In this document: piece by piece, positions 44,662 through 53,654 of the stretch
How the letters are laid out: each line of letters starts with the position of its first letter
How positions within the stretch are numbered: position 1 is the first letter of the stretch
Origin: Aliagarivorans marinus DSM 23064
GTDB lineage: Bacteria; Pseudomonadota; Gammaproteobacteria; Enterobacterales; Celerinatantimonadaceae
Length of the DNA: 62,350 nucleotides
NCBI RefSeq assembly: GCF_000429485.1
Contig: NZ_AUBY01000026.1
Span: forward strand, 1 to 62,350
Reading direction: 5' to 3'
The notes under the pieces: generated by a model
Database searches by the model: none
Told to the model about the DNA's origin: nothing
What the model saw: only the letters and a program-made list of their open reading frames with translations
Translations under genes and position numbers: made by a program

Positions 44662-45627
44662 ATGAAAAAACTAGTGAAATCAAACAAACCCACCCGTCTG
44701 GCGTTTGCCGAACGGATGGTCGAGTACGGCGAGATCAACCAAGACTTTGTGGTGTTTGAAGCCGACATTGGTTACTCCACCAACTCGTACTTGTTCGACA
44801 ACCAATATCCAGAACGCTACTTCCAGATGGGCATCGCCGAGTTCGGCATGATGGCCTCGGCCGCCGGCATGGCCGCTAATGGTCGCCCCGTTGTGGTCGC
44901 CGGTTATGGGGTGTTCCTCACCATGCGCGCGCTAGAAAGTGTTCGCAGCTTTATCTGCTACCCCAATCTTAACGTAAAGCTGATGTCGTCCCACGGCGGC
45001 ACCACAGCAGCCATCGACGGCGTGACTCACCAAGCCTCGGAAGATATGGCGCTGATGACCTCCTTGCCCAATATGCATGTGTTCGCCCCCTGCGACAGTG
45101 CCTCCAGTCGCGCGCTGTTCGACGTGACCATGGAGACCCAAGGCCCGGTTTACTGCCGCCTAATGCGTGACTCTTACTACGAGCTGTATGACGAAAGCGC
45201 CACCTTCAAATGCGGCGGCAGCAATGTGCTGTGTGAAGGTGATGACCTGACCATCGTCTCCTACGGCGACATCCTGTTCCAGGCCATCGAAGCGGCCGAA
45301 GAGCTACGCGCCTCAGGGGTTAGCGTGGAAGTGGTCGACGCCTACAGCGTCAAGCCGCTGGATTGGGACACCATCGGCAAGTCCATTGCCAAAACCGGCC
45401 GGGTGATCGTGGCCGAGGGCCACCAGCAGCGTAACGGCATGGCCTATGAGATTGCCTGTCGCATGGCCAAGCAAGGCCTGAGCGCTAAGTTCGACCACTT
45501 GGGCCTGAAGGATACCTTCGCCGAGTCCGGTGCCTACCCACTGCTGCTGGACAAGTACGGCCTGTCGGCAAAACACATTATCGACGTTGCCAGCGAGATG
45601 CTGTTAGAGCAAGAGCTGGCGGTATAA
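44662..45627 (+). CDS. Split transketolase, C-terminal subunit
   Basis: 321 aa covering the pyrimidine-binding and C-terminal domains: FVVFEADIGYSTN, QMGIAEFGMMASAAGMAANG (catalytic Glu that activates TPP, about residue 59) and DAYSVKPLDWDTI, EGHQQRNGMA in the last domain. It forms a heterotetramer with the preceding subunit. Acceptor and donor cannot be read from sequence. Followed after 43 bases by a sugar isomerase gene. Confidence 0.9.
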   Translation: MKKLVKSNKPTRLAFAERMVEYGEINQDFVVFEADIGYSTNSYLFDNQYPERYFQMGIAEFGMMASAAGMAANGRPVVVAGYGVFLTMRALESVRSFICYPNLNVKLMSSHGGTTAAIDGVTHQASEDMALMTSLPNMHVFAPCDSASSRALFDVTMETQGPVYCRLMRDSYYELYDESATFKCGGSNVLCEGDDLTIVSYGDILFQAIEAAEELRASGVSVEVVDAYSVKPLDWDTIGKSIAKTGRVIVAEGHQQRNGMAYEIACRMAKQGLSAKFDHLGLKDTFAESGAYPLLLDKYGLSAKHIIDVASEMLLEQELAV

Positions 45628-45670
45628 GCGCTAAACATTCCGTGCAACTCACGGGATCCAGGGAGAGATT

Positions 45671-46639
45671 ATGTTTAAACATGCTGTAATTACCCCGTTT
45701 TTGGGGCAGACCAAGGACCGGTTTTCTGAGTACAACGAGCCGAAAACGCTGGAGCAGAAGTTCCAGACCTTGAAGATGATCGATGGCATGACCGGCGCCG
45801 AGTTGGTCTACCCCTACGAGGTGAACTACGACAACCTCGCAGAGCTCAAACTGCTATTGGCCAAGTATCAGGTCGAGGTGGCGTGTATCAACGTCAACGT
45901 AAAGGCGGAGCCGGAATTCATTTCCGGCGGCCTGACCTCACCCGATGCAACCGTGCGCGAGCGTGCAGTGCGCTTTATCAAAGAAGCCAAAGACTACGCC
46001 GAAGAAGTCGGCGCCGACAAAGTGCAGTGCTGCCCACTCAGTGACGGCTACGAGTTCGCCTTCCAGGCCGATTATGTCGACACCTGGCAACGGCTGTGTG
46101 AGACCTTTGCCGCTGCCGGCGAGTACAAGCCACATATCCCGCTGTTTATCGAGTTTAAGCCCAATGAAATCCGTGGCCGCTGCTATCTGGATAATGCCGC
46201 CAAAACCATCTGTCTGATTAAGGACATCGGCAACCCGAATATCGGTGTGACCCTCGATTACGGCCACTCGCTGTACGGCGATAACAACCCCGCCGAGGAG
46301 TTGGCACTGCTCAACTCGCAAGATGTGAAGTACTACATCCACATCAACGACAACGATGGCAAATGGGACTGGGACTTCTTCTGTGGCAGTCGCAGTTTGA
46401 TGCAGTACATCGAATTTCTGTTCTATCTCAAGAAGTTTAACTACCAAGGTTGGCTTACATCAGATACCTCGCCCACCCGTTGGGATATCGTCAAGATGTT
46501 CGAGGCGAATGTCAGTATGACCAACCAGATCTCTAAACGGATCGACGAGATTGGCATGGCCAGTTTCGAAGAAAGTCTGCGCAAGAAGGAATACATGGAC
46601 ATTTGGGCAGACCTACGTAGCTACTTTATGACGTTTTAA
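45671..46639 (+). CDS. TIM-barrel sugar isomerase, xylose-isomerase-like
   Basis: 322-residue barrel of the same superfamily as the gene at 38868, but distinct. Metal ligands: E161 in FIEFKPNE, D196 in TLDYGHS, H199, and H224 in YIHINDNDGKWDWD; the WDWD segment is typical of aldose-ketose isomerases that act on free sugars (rhamnose/xylose type). Next to split transketolase genes and upstream of a mutarotase, a role turning an aldose such as D-apiose into its ketose before phosphorylation is plausible. Substrate unproven. Confidence 0.8.
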   Translation: MFKHAVITPFLGQTKDRFSEYNEPKTLEQKFQTLKMIDGMTGAELVYPYEVNYDNLAELKLLLAKYQVEVACINVNVKAEPEFISGGLTSPDATVRERAVRFIKEAKDYAEEVGADKVQCCPLSDGYEFAFQADYVDTWQRLCETFAAAGEYKPHIPLFIEFKPNEIRGRCYLDNAAKTICLIKDIGNPNIGVTLDYGHSLYGDNNPAEELALLNSQDVKYYIHINDNDGKWDWDFFCGSRSLMQYIEFLFYLKKFNYQGWLTSDTSPTRWDIVKMFEANVSMTNQISKRIDEIGMASFEESLRKKEYMDIWADLRSYFMTF

Positions 46640-46701
46640 GTCGCTGCACCCTACACCCGGAAGACATAAGAACGCCTACTTACGAAATAAAGGGAACTAC
46701 C

Positions 46702-47715
46702 ATGAAAAGAACATGCTTACTTGCTAGCGCAGCCCTCACCGCGCTCACTTTGCTGGCCAACCCAGCAGCCGCTGATGATCGCTACCCCAGCCGTAACATC
46801 ACCGACGTGGTCACCTGGTCTGCCGGTGGCGGTACCGACGTGATTAACCGCGTTGCCACCGCATCGATGGCCAAATACCTCGGCACTAACATCAACGTGA
46901 TCAACAAGCCCGGTGGCGTATCCGGCTCGGTGGGCCTGCTCGAAGGCTACAACGCCAAGCCCGACGGCTACACCTTTGTGGGTCTGTCTGAGTCGAACGT
47001 GGCCGCCGCTGTGATGGGCGGCTGGGACAACCGCATGGACGTATTCGACTACTTCATCGTGGCCAGCTCGCCAGATGTCATCTCAGTACCGAAGAAGTCT
47101 GATTTCAACACCATCGAAGAGTTGGTGGAATACGTTAAGGCCAACCCCGGCAAAGTACGGGTGGGCGCAGGCTCAGCGGGCTCCTTGCACCACATCAACT
47201 TCTTGGCCTTTGAAAAAGGCATCGACGGTGAAATGAACTTCATCCCCTACCCAGGCTCCTCACGCAGCCAAAACGCAGCGCTAAGCGGCGAAGTGGACGT
47301 GGTGATTACCTCGGTTGCCGAGCAAAACCAGCTAATCCAATCCGGCGACTTTAAAGCGCTGGCTACCTTGACCGAGCAGCCGTTCACCGTGGGCGATATC
47401 ACCATTCCTTCGGGTTTGGAGACCTACCCGGTGCTCAACCAATACCTGCCAATCTCGCAAGCCATCGGCTTTGCCATGCACAAAGAGACCCCACGCGAGA
47501 TCAAGATGAAAGTCGCCAAGGCCTTTGCCAGCGCCATGTCTAGCGATGAGATTGCCGAGTACGCCGCCGAAAACCACTACGAGATCCTCGGTGAGTTTGG
47601 CAAGAAAGCCAACGAGCGTATGGCCCGTTTGGAGTCGCTGTTTAGCTGGACCCTATGGGAGCTGGAAGCGGCCAAAGTGAACCCTGAAGAGCTGGGTATT
47701 CCTCGTCCGGAATAG
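46702..47715 (+). CDS. tctC: Tripartite tricarboxylate transporter, periplasmic binding protein
   Basis: 337 aa with a signal peptide cleaved near AAA-DDRYPS (residue 24). TctC-type fold: IRN-like start RNITDVVTWSAGGGTD, NVINKPGGVSGSVGL and GAGSAGSLHHINFLAFEK, GEVDVVITSVAEQ. These proteins deliver carboxylates or, less often, other small solutes to TctAB. First transporter gene, ending in a stem-loop before tctB that would allow higher expression of the binding protein. Confidence 0.9.
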   Translation: MKRTCLLASAALTALTLLANPAAADDRYPSRNITDVVTWSAGGGTDVINRVATASMAKYLGTNINVINKPGGVSGSVGLLEGYNAKPDGYTFVGLSESNVAAAVMGGWDNRMDVFDYFIVASSPDVISVPKKSDFNTIEELVEYVKANPGKVRVGAGSAGSLHHINFLAFEKGIDGEMNFIPYPGSSRSQNAALSGEVDVVITSVAEQNQLIQSGDFKALATLTEQPFTVGDITIPSGLETYPVLNQYLPISQAIGFAMHKETPREIKMKVAKAFASAMSSDEIAEYAAENHYEILGEFGKKANERMARLESLFSWTLWELEAAKVNPEELGIPRPE

Positions 47716-47724
47716 CTCCCCTTC

Positions 47725-47756
47725 CCGGTCCACGGGCAACCGTGGGCCGGCTTTTT
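47725..47756 (+). terminator. Partial terminator between tctC and tctB
   Basis: CCGGTCCACGG-GCAA-CCGTGGGCCGG (11 pairs including one G-U) followed by CTTTTT. It lies 10 bases past the tctC stop and probably causes partial termination so that the binding protein outnumbers the membrane subunits. Confidence 0.8.
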
Positions 47757-47853
47757 CACTGAGCGCTACGCACTAAACGCTATGCACAAATAACACGCAC
47801 AACAAAAACGCTATGAAACGTGCACCAAGGATAACTAAAGCAAGGGGCTAACG

Positions 47854-48789
47854 ATGGCTGAATCCCTCACCTACTCCGACGATGAGCAAGCTAAGGCCGC
47901 ACAAAACAAGGCCGAGCAGACTCGTCAGGAACCAAACCCGAGCCAGTCTCAGCACGCCGAGGGCGACCCGGCAGCAAGAGAGCAGGCCGATATCGAACAG
48001 CAGAAGATGCATGGTTGGGACTTCGCTTTCTCCATCGTAGTGATGCTGTTCTCGTTTATTGTTATTGGCACCTCACTGACCATGCCGTTCTCCGGCACGG
48101 TGGGTGGCGTGACTACAGAATGGTACGAATCCCCCGGTCTGCTGCCGCTGTTTATCGGCTGCTCGCTGTTTGCCGCCGGGCTGTCGGTGTTTATGCAGAG
48201 TAAGAATGAGCAAGGCAGGCAGTACTTTATGCGCTACTTCAGCCAGATTAACCCGCGGGGCTTTTTGGTCTCGGCGGGGGGCATTATCAGCTACATCTAT
48301 GTGCTGATTACCTGGTATGACTTCTTTTTGGCCTCGAGCCTGTTCCTGATTATCTACATCGGGCTGTATCACCTCGACCAGCCAGATCTGTCGCGCAAGC
48401 TACTGAAGATCTATTACGGCACCATTGCCCTGTCGATGGTGCTGTTTCTCAGCGGCATCGGCAATTGGCTCAATAGCGGCTATGCCTACACCACCGACTT
48501 CATCTTGGTGGCCAGCGGCGCCGCGCTATTGGTCACCAGCTACAAAGCGACTCGCCAGCGCCCGCTACTGCGTAGCAAGCTCAACAAGATGACCCTGCTG
48601 GCGCTGATATTCCCGGCGGTGCTGTGCCCGGTATTCCGTTACTTCTTGCTGGTACCGCTGCCCAACGAAGGCCTGGTGGTCGAGCAGGTGTTTAACCACA
48701 CCTATTACAACTACATCTCGACCGGCAAACAAACCGAAGAACTGTCGCTCTCGGAAGAGCAGCTGTCAGAGCTGGAAGACGCTTTTTAA
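47854..48789 (+). CDS. tctB: Tripartite tricarboxylate transporter, small membrane subunit
   Basis: 311 aa, about twice the usual TctB length. Residues 1-52 are a charged, Glu/Gln/Lys-rich cytoplasmic extension (coiled-coil-like). Membrane helices start at about 55 (DFAFSIVVMLFSFIVIG) and continue with SPGLLPLFIG, a TctB feature, up to about residue 260. The C-terminus adds another soluble, acidic tail. AAGGGG precedes the ATG; tctA starts 11 bases after the stop. Confidence 0.82.
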   Translation: MAESLTYSDDEQAKAAQNKAEQTRQEPNPSQSQHAEGDPAAREQADIEQQKMHGWDFAFSIVVMLFSFIVIGTSLTMPFSGTVGGVTTEWYESPGLLPLFIGCSLFAAGLSVFMQSKNEQGRQYFMRYFSQINPRGFLVSAGGIISYIYVLITWYDFFLASSLFLIIYIGLYHLDQPDLSRKLLKIYYGTIALSMVLFLSGIGNWLNSGYAYTTDFILVASGAALLVTSYKATRQRPLLRSKLNKMTLLALIFPAVLCPVFRYFLLVPLPNEGLVVEQVFNHTYYNYISTGKQTEELSLSEEQLSELEDAF

Positions 48790-48800
48790 AGGACTGAATT

Positions 48801-50330
48801 ATGGACATCTTATCGGTATTCGGAGCTATGTTTACGCATATCTTCACCTCGCCGTTACTGATTTTGATCCTGGTGGGAAGTACCTTCCTCGGGATCATCT
48901 TCGGTGCAATGCCGGGCCTGACCGCCACCTTGGGCGTCGCCCTGCTCACCACCCTCACCTACGGGCTGGATAACCAAACCGCCCTGCTGGCCCTGCTGTC
49001 TATCTATGTCGGCGGCGTGTATGGCGGTATGTATACCTCCATCCTGCTGAACATTCCCGGCACCGCCGCTTCGGCAGCCACCGCGATGGACGGCTACCCG
49101 ATGGCACAAAAAGGCCAGACCGGCCGCGCCTTTGGCCTGGCCACCACCTCGTCGCTGATCGGCTCGGCCATCGGCATGGTGTTTGTGGCGCTGCTCTCGC
49201 CGATTATCGCCAAAGCCGCGCTGCAGTTTACCTCCTACGAGTACTTCCTGTTGGCGCTGTTCGGCATCTTAATCAGCGGCAGCCTGACATCGCCCGAGCT
49301 GGCGATTAAGGGCTGGATTGCTGGCCTGTTCGGCATCTGGCTCTCTACCATTGGCCAAGACCACATGCAGATGTACCCACGCTTTACCATGGGTATGCAT
49401 GAGCTGGATAACGGCATCGACGTGGTGCCAGTGCTAATTGGCGCCTTCGGTATTCCGCAGATTATGTCGGTGCTGGAATCGAAGATGAAGATGAAATCGA
49501 TGAACGCCAACTCCATCGGTCGCCTGATGCCCGACATGAAGACCATGTTCAAGAACTCCAAGCTGATTGGCAGCTCGGCAGTGACCGGCGTGGGGATCGG
49601 TGCGGTGCCCGGTATCGGCGAGGATATCGCCGCTTGGGTGGCCTACGGCATCGCCCGTAAGACCAGCAAAAAGCCAGAGACCTTCGGTAAAGGCGCGCCA
49701 GAGGGGGTGATCTCCACCTCGGTGGCCAACCAAGCCTGTGTCGGTGGCGCGATGATCCCACTGCTGTCACTGGGTATTCCCGGCTCGCCACCGGCGGTAA
49801 TGCTGCTCGGCGCATTGATGCTGCACAACGTGGCACCCGGCCCGATGCTGCTGAAAACCAACCCCGACTTTATTCCACAGGTTACGGCAATCTTGTTTGC
49901 TGCCGCCATTGCGATGTGGGTGTGCGGGATGATCCTGTCCAAGCAGGTGGTGCATATCCTCAAGATCCCACAAACCCTGTTTATGCCACTGATCGCAGTG
50001 CTATGTGTGATTGGCTCGTTCGCGCTGGGTATGCGGGTATTTAACCTCTACCTGATGGGTGTGATTGGCATCATCTCCTACTTCTTTATGAAGCTGAAGG
50101 TACCGATCGCGCCGCTGGTGATTGGGGTAATCTTGGGGCCAATGGCCGACACCTCGCTGCGCACCGGCCTGAAAACCACTGGCGGTAGCTTGATGCCACT
50201 GATTCAACGCCCCATCGCCCTGATTCTGGTGTGTGTAATCATCGCCATTATCTGCAGCCAGATCCCTGCGGTTAACCGTGGCATCCGCAATCTGATGAGC
50301 ACTGCGCGCCGTCGCTTGGCGAGCGCGTAA
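48801..50330 (+). CDS. tctA: Tripartite tricarboxylate transporter, large membrane subunit
   Basis: 509-residue permease with about 12 membrane helices. The TctA signature GAMPGLTATLGVALL is at residues about 32-46, YGGMYTSILLNIPGTAASAAT follows, and the mirrored GIGAVPGIGEDIAAWVAYG and SLGIPGSPPAVMLLGALM lie near 260 and 320. It forms the ion-driven channel with TctB and TctC. Confidence 0.93.
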   Translation: MDILSVFGAMFTHIFTSPLLILILVGSTFLGIIFGAMPGLTATLGVALLTTLTYGLDNQTALLALLSIYVGGVYGGMYTSILLNIPGTAASAATAMDGYPMAQKGQTGRAFGLATTSSLIGSAIGMVFVALLSPIIAKAALQFTSYEYFLLALFGILISGSLTSPELAIKGWIAGLFGIWLSTIGQDHMQMYPRFTMGMHELDNGIDVVPVLIGAFGIPQIMSVLESKMKMKSMNANSIGRLMPDMKTMFKNSKLIGSSAVTGVGIGAVPGIGEDIAAWVAYGIARKTSKKPETFGKGAPEGVISTSVANQACVGGAMIPLLSLGIPGSPPAVMLLGALMLHNVAPGPMLLKTNPDFIPQVTAILFAAAIAMWVCGMILSKQVVHILKIPQTLFMPLIAVLCVIGSFALGMRVFNLYLMGVIGIISYFFMKLKVPIAPLVIGVILGPMADTSLRTGLKTTGGSLMPLIQRPIALILVCVIIAIICSQIPAVNRGIRNLMSTARRRLASA

Positions 50331-50344
50331 TACCACTCACCCTT

Positions 50345-50381
50345 GCCCAAGGCTCTGTGATTAATGACCAGCGCCTTGGGC
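50345..50381 (+). repeat. Stem-loop after tctA
   Basis: GCCCAAGGC and GCCTTGGGC form a perfect 9-bp stem with a 19-base loop, 14 bases past the tctA stop and 24 before the next gene. There is no T-run, so it is more likely an mRNA stability element than a terminator. Confidence 0.5.
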
Positions 50382-50405
50382 TCGCATTCACACTAAGGAA
50401 GCATT

Positions 50406-51368
50406 ATGAAAACCATCGTCTGTTTGGATGGCTACACCTTAAACCCCGGCGACAATCCTTGGGAGCCCATCGCCCGCCTCGGTGAATTCACCAGCTTCGA
50501 TCGCAGCGACCAAGACAGCGAGCAGGTGATAGAACGCGCCCGCGCCGCCAATGTGCTGCTCACCAACAAAACCCCCATCACTCAAGAAGTGATCGACGCC
50601 TGCCCCGAGCTTGAGTGCATCGCGGTGCTGGCCACCGGCTATAACGTGGTGGATGTGGACTACGCCAAACAAAAAGGCATTGTGGTGATGAATGTGCCGG
50701 TGTATGGCACCGACACGGTGGCCGAGATGACCTTTGCCCACATTATGCACCTGGCGCGCAATATTGCGCTGAACAGCAACCATGTGCGCGACGAGCAGGG
50801 CTGGTCGAACAGCCAAGACTGGTGCTACTGGCTCAACCCGCAGCTGGAGCTATCCGGTAAAACCCTCGGCATCGTTGGCTTTGGCAACATCGGCCAGCGG
50901 GTCGGTGAGATCGCCAACGCCTTCAATATGAAGGTGCTCGCCTGCGATGAGTTTGTCAGCCGCTTCCCCGACTACCCCTACAAGATGACCAGCCTGGAGG
51001 CGCTGCTGGCGCAAGCCGACTTCGTAACGCTGCACTGCCCGGCCATGCCTGCCACCATCAACCTGATGAACGCCCAGCGCTTCGAGCAGATGAAGCCGGA
51101 GGCCTATCTTATCAACACCTCGCGCGGCCAGTTGGTGGAAGAGCAAGACTTAGCCGATGCGCTCAATCAAGGGCAAATCGCTGGCGCCGCGTTGGATGTG
51201 CTGTGGCAAGAACCGCCTGCCGCCGACAACCCGCTGCTAAGCGCAAACAACTGCGTGATTACCCCGCATATCGCCTGGGCCACTCTGGACGCGCGGATGC
51301 GCATCACCCAGATGGTGGCAGATAACATTCAATCGTTTATCGATGGCGCACCACAGAACGTTGTTTGA
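50406..51368 (+). CDS. D-2-hydroxyacid dehydrogenase, glycerate dehydrogenase/hydroxypyruvate reductase type
   Basis: 320-residue NAD(P)-dependent dehydrogenase. It starts VCLDGYTLNPGD, the N-terminus of glycerate dehydrogenases (HprA type). Cofactor motif GIVGFGNIGQRVGEIA is near residue 155; catalytic Arg in NTSRGQLV, Glu in DVLWQEPP and His in TPHIAW are all present. It probably interconverts hydroxypyruvate and D-glycerate, feeding glycerate kinase encoded two genes downstream. A related 2-keto-3-hydroxy acid is possible. Confidence 0.87.
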   Translation: MKTIVCLDGYTLNPGDNPWEPIARLGEFTSFDRSDQDSEQVIERARAANVLLTNKTPITQEVIDACPELECIAVLATGYNVVDVDYAKQKGIVVMNVPVYGTDTVAEMTFAHIMHLARNIALNSNHVRDEQGWSNSQDWCYWLNPQLELSGKTLGIVGFGNIGQRVGEIANAFNMKVLACDEFVSRFPDYPYKMTSLEALLAQADFVTLHCPAMPATINLMNAQRFEQMKPEAYLINTSRGQLVEEQDLADALNQGQIAGAALDVLWQEPPAADNPLLSANNCVITPHIAWATLDARMRITQMVADNIQSFIDGAPQNVV

Positions 51369-51417
51369 GGGTTCGGGCCAGAACGCATAGAAATGTAGCA
51401 AGTGAAAGGTGAGTAAG

Positions 51418-52488
51418 ATGGAGTACCAGAGTCACTTATTTGGTTATTTCTATAACCAAGCGGTTAAGCAATACCAGCTATCTAACGACAATGGCATGCG
51501 GGTGTCGATACTGGAGTTGGGTGGGATAATCGCCGAGCTTGAGGTGCCCGACCGTCAAGGTAAGCTGGCCGATGTGGTGCTCGGACTGGATAGCCTAAGC
51601 TGCTACACCCGCGACAGCCACTACTTCGGCGCGATGATCGGCCGGGTGGCCAACCGCATCGAAGGTGCTCGCTTTGAGCTCAACGGCCAGCAGGTCAAGG
51701 TTGACGCCAATGCCCACGAGGGGCGTCACTGCGTGCATGGTGGCCGCTTTGGCTACCATCGACGCATCTGGCGGATGACCGATATTCGCCGCGGCCCGGG
51801 CATCATTGAGCTGACCCTGCACCTGCGTGATGGCGATGGCGAAGAAGGCTTTAACCACGATGTGGATGTCTACGCCACCTATCGCTTGGACAACCGTAAT
51901 CGGCTGACCTTGGAGTACCGCGCCTCGGCCAATGGGCCAACCCCTATCAGCCTAACCGCCCACAGCTACTTTAACCTGTTCGGCCACCAGCACGGCTCGA
52001 TTGCCGACCACGAGCTAACGCTGTATGCCCAGCGCATGCTGGCGCAAAAAGAAGATCGGGTACCCAGCGGAGAGATTGTCGACATCCGCGGCAGCGAGTT
52101 CGATTACGGCCGGGCCCGTAGCCTCGCCGACTGCGTTGGCCAGGGCCTGGCGATTAACCACTCGTTTGTGCCCGAGTCCGCCATGGCCACCCTCACCACC
52201 GCCAGTGCCAGCGATCCGCTGACCCAAGGGCTCACCAAGATGGCCCAGCTTAAGGGCGGCGGACGACGCTTGCGGCTTTACTCCAATGCCGACACCCTGC
52301 ACTTTTACAACGGCCACAACCTCGATGGCGTGAAAGGAAAGTGCGGCACTCGCTACGAGCAGTTTGCCGGACTGTGCCTGGAGCCCAAAGGCTATGTAAA
52401 CGCCATTAATCAGCCAAAATTCCCCTGCGCCATCATCAAACCGGGGCAGGAATACCATCACCGCATCGTGTATGACTTCAGTCAGTAA
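51418..52488 (+). CDS. Aldose 1-epimerase (mutarotase)
   Basis: 356-residue beta-supersandwich enzyme that speeds conversion between alpha and beta forms of a sugar. GRVANRIEGARFELNG, HCVHGGRFGYHRRIW (general acid/base His), LTAHSYFNLFG (second His) and CLEPKGYVNAIN (catalytic Glu) match galactose mutarotases. The ATG at 51418 is preferred over GTG at 51409 because AGGTG lies six bases upstream. Its presence indicates that the pathway substrate is a cyclic aldose rather than only a tetrulose or acid. Confidence 0.88.
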   Translation: MEYQSHLFGYFYNQAVKQYQLSNDNGMRVSILELGGIIAELEVPDRQGKLADVVLGLDSLSCYTRDSHYFGAMIGRVANRIEGARFELNGQQVKVDANAHEGRHCVHGGRFGYHRRIWRMTDIRRGPGIIELTLHLRDGDGEEGFNHDVDVYATYRLDNRNRLTLEYRASANGPTPISLTAHSYFNLFGHQHGSIADHELTLYAQRMLAQKEDRVPSGEIVDIRGSEFDYGRARSLADCVGQGLAINHSFVPESAMATLTTASASDPLTQGLTKMAQLKGGGRRLRLYSNADTLHFYNGHNLDGVKGKCGTRYEQFAGLCLEPKGYVNAINQPKFPCAIIKPGQEYHHRIVYDFSQ

Positions 52489-52517
52489 GCCCAATAGCAG
52501 TAACAAGTGTGTAAGCC

Positions 52518-53654
52518 ATGAAGATAGTGATAGCTCCCGACTCGTTTAAAGAATCCCTCAGCGCCGCGCAAGTTGCCGAATGCATCGAACGTGGCTTTCG
52601 CCAAGTCTTCCCCGATGCCGAGTACTGTAAACTGCCCTTGGCCGATGGCGGCGAAGGCACCATCGATGCCCTGCTGCACGGCCTGCCGGGCGAGCGCCAT
52701 TACTGCCACGTGAGCGATCCGCTCGGGCGCACCACCATGGCCTGTTGGGCTGCGCTCGATGAAGGGCGCACCGGCTTGCTGGAGTTCGCCCAGGCATCGG
52801 GGCTGGATAAGCTTACTGTGGGTGAGCGCAACCCGGCCTTTACCAGCAGCTTTGGCACCGGCCAGCTGATTGCACAAGCGTTGGATAGCGGCGTCGACAA
52901 GCTGATTATCGGCCTGGGCGGCAGCGCTATTAATGATGGCGGCGCCGGTATTGTGCAGGCCTTGGGCGGACAACTACTCAATCGCCAAGGCCAATCATTA
53001 GCGCTCGGCGGTATCGCCTTGCACCAGCTAGCCTGTATCGACCTGACTCAGCTCCACCCGCGCTGTGCAGACGTCGAGCTGCTGATTGCCTGCGACGTGG
53101 ACAACCCCTTGTGTGGACCACAGGGCGCCAGTCACGTATTCGGTCGGCAGAAAGGCGCCACTGCTGAGCAGCGTCAAGAGCTGGATCATGCCCTCGGACA
53201 CTTCGCTGATATCGCCGCGCCGCATACCGGTGTGAACCACCGCGACACCCCGGGCTTTGGCGCAGCCGGCGGCACCCCGCTGGGGCTGTCACTGCTGTTT
53301 GACTCAAAGCTACGCCCGGGCATCGATATCATATTGGATGCCCTCGATGCCGACACCCTGCTGGAGGGCTGCGATTTGCTGATCACCGGCGAAGGCAAGA
53401 TGGATAACCAAACCCTACAGGGCAAAACCCCCTACGGCATCGCCAAGCGGGCAAATCAAAAAGGGATCCCGGTTATCGGGATCTGCGGCGCCTTGGGCAG
53501 CCAGCTGGACCAGCTATATAGCAAGATGGCCTGCGTATTTGGCAGCGTACGCGCGCCGCAATCGCTGCCGCAAGTGCTAGAAGAAGCCGCTGACAATTTA
53601 GAGCGCAGTGCCCGCAATGTGGCGGCGGCGCTTAAGCTTGGGAAGCAGCTCTAG
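52518..53654 (+). CDS. Glycerate kinase (GlxK/GarK family)
   Basis: 378-residue type-I glycerate kinase giving 2- or 3-phosphoglycerate from D-glycerate and ATP. IAPDSFKESLSA at the N-terminus, PLADGGEGT near 42-50, LGGSAINDGGAG near 135, FGAAGGTPLG and LLITGEGKMDNQT complete the family pattern. Last gene of the plus wing, 29 bases after the mutarotase. Works with the upstream glycerate dehydrogenase-like enzyme. Confidence 0.92.
   Translation: MKIVIAPDSFKESLSAAQVAECIERGFRQVFPDAEYCKLPLADGGEGTIDALLHGLPGERHYCHVSDPLGRTTMACWAALDEGRTGLLEFAQASGLDKLTVGERNPAFTSSFGTGQLIAQALDSGVDKLIIGLGGSAINDGGAGIVQALGGQLLNRQGQSLALGGIALHQLACIDLTQLHPRCADVELLIACDVDNPLCGPQGASHVFGRQKGATAEQRQELDHALGHFADIAAPHTGVNHRDTPGFGAAGGTPLGLSLLFDSKLRPGIDIILDALDADTLLEGCDLLITGEGKMDNQTLQGKTPYGIAKRANQKGIPVIGICGALGSQLDQLYSKMACVFGSVRAPQSLPQVLEEAADNLERSARNVAAALKLGKQL

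Noticed and set aside
45938-46447. 169-codon open frame on the minus strand
   Set aside because: Antisense to the xylose-isomerase-like gene, whose metal motifs are intact; a codon-bias shadow.
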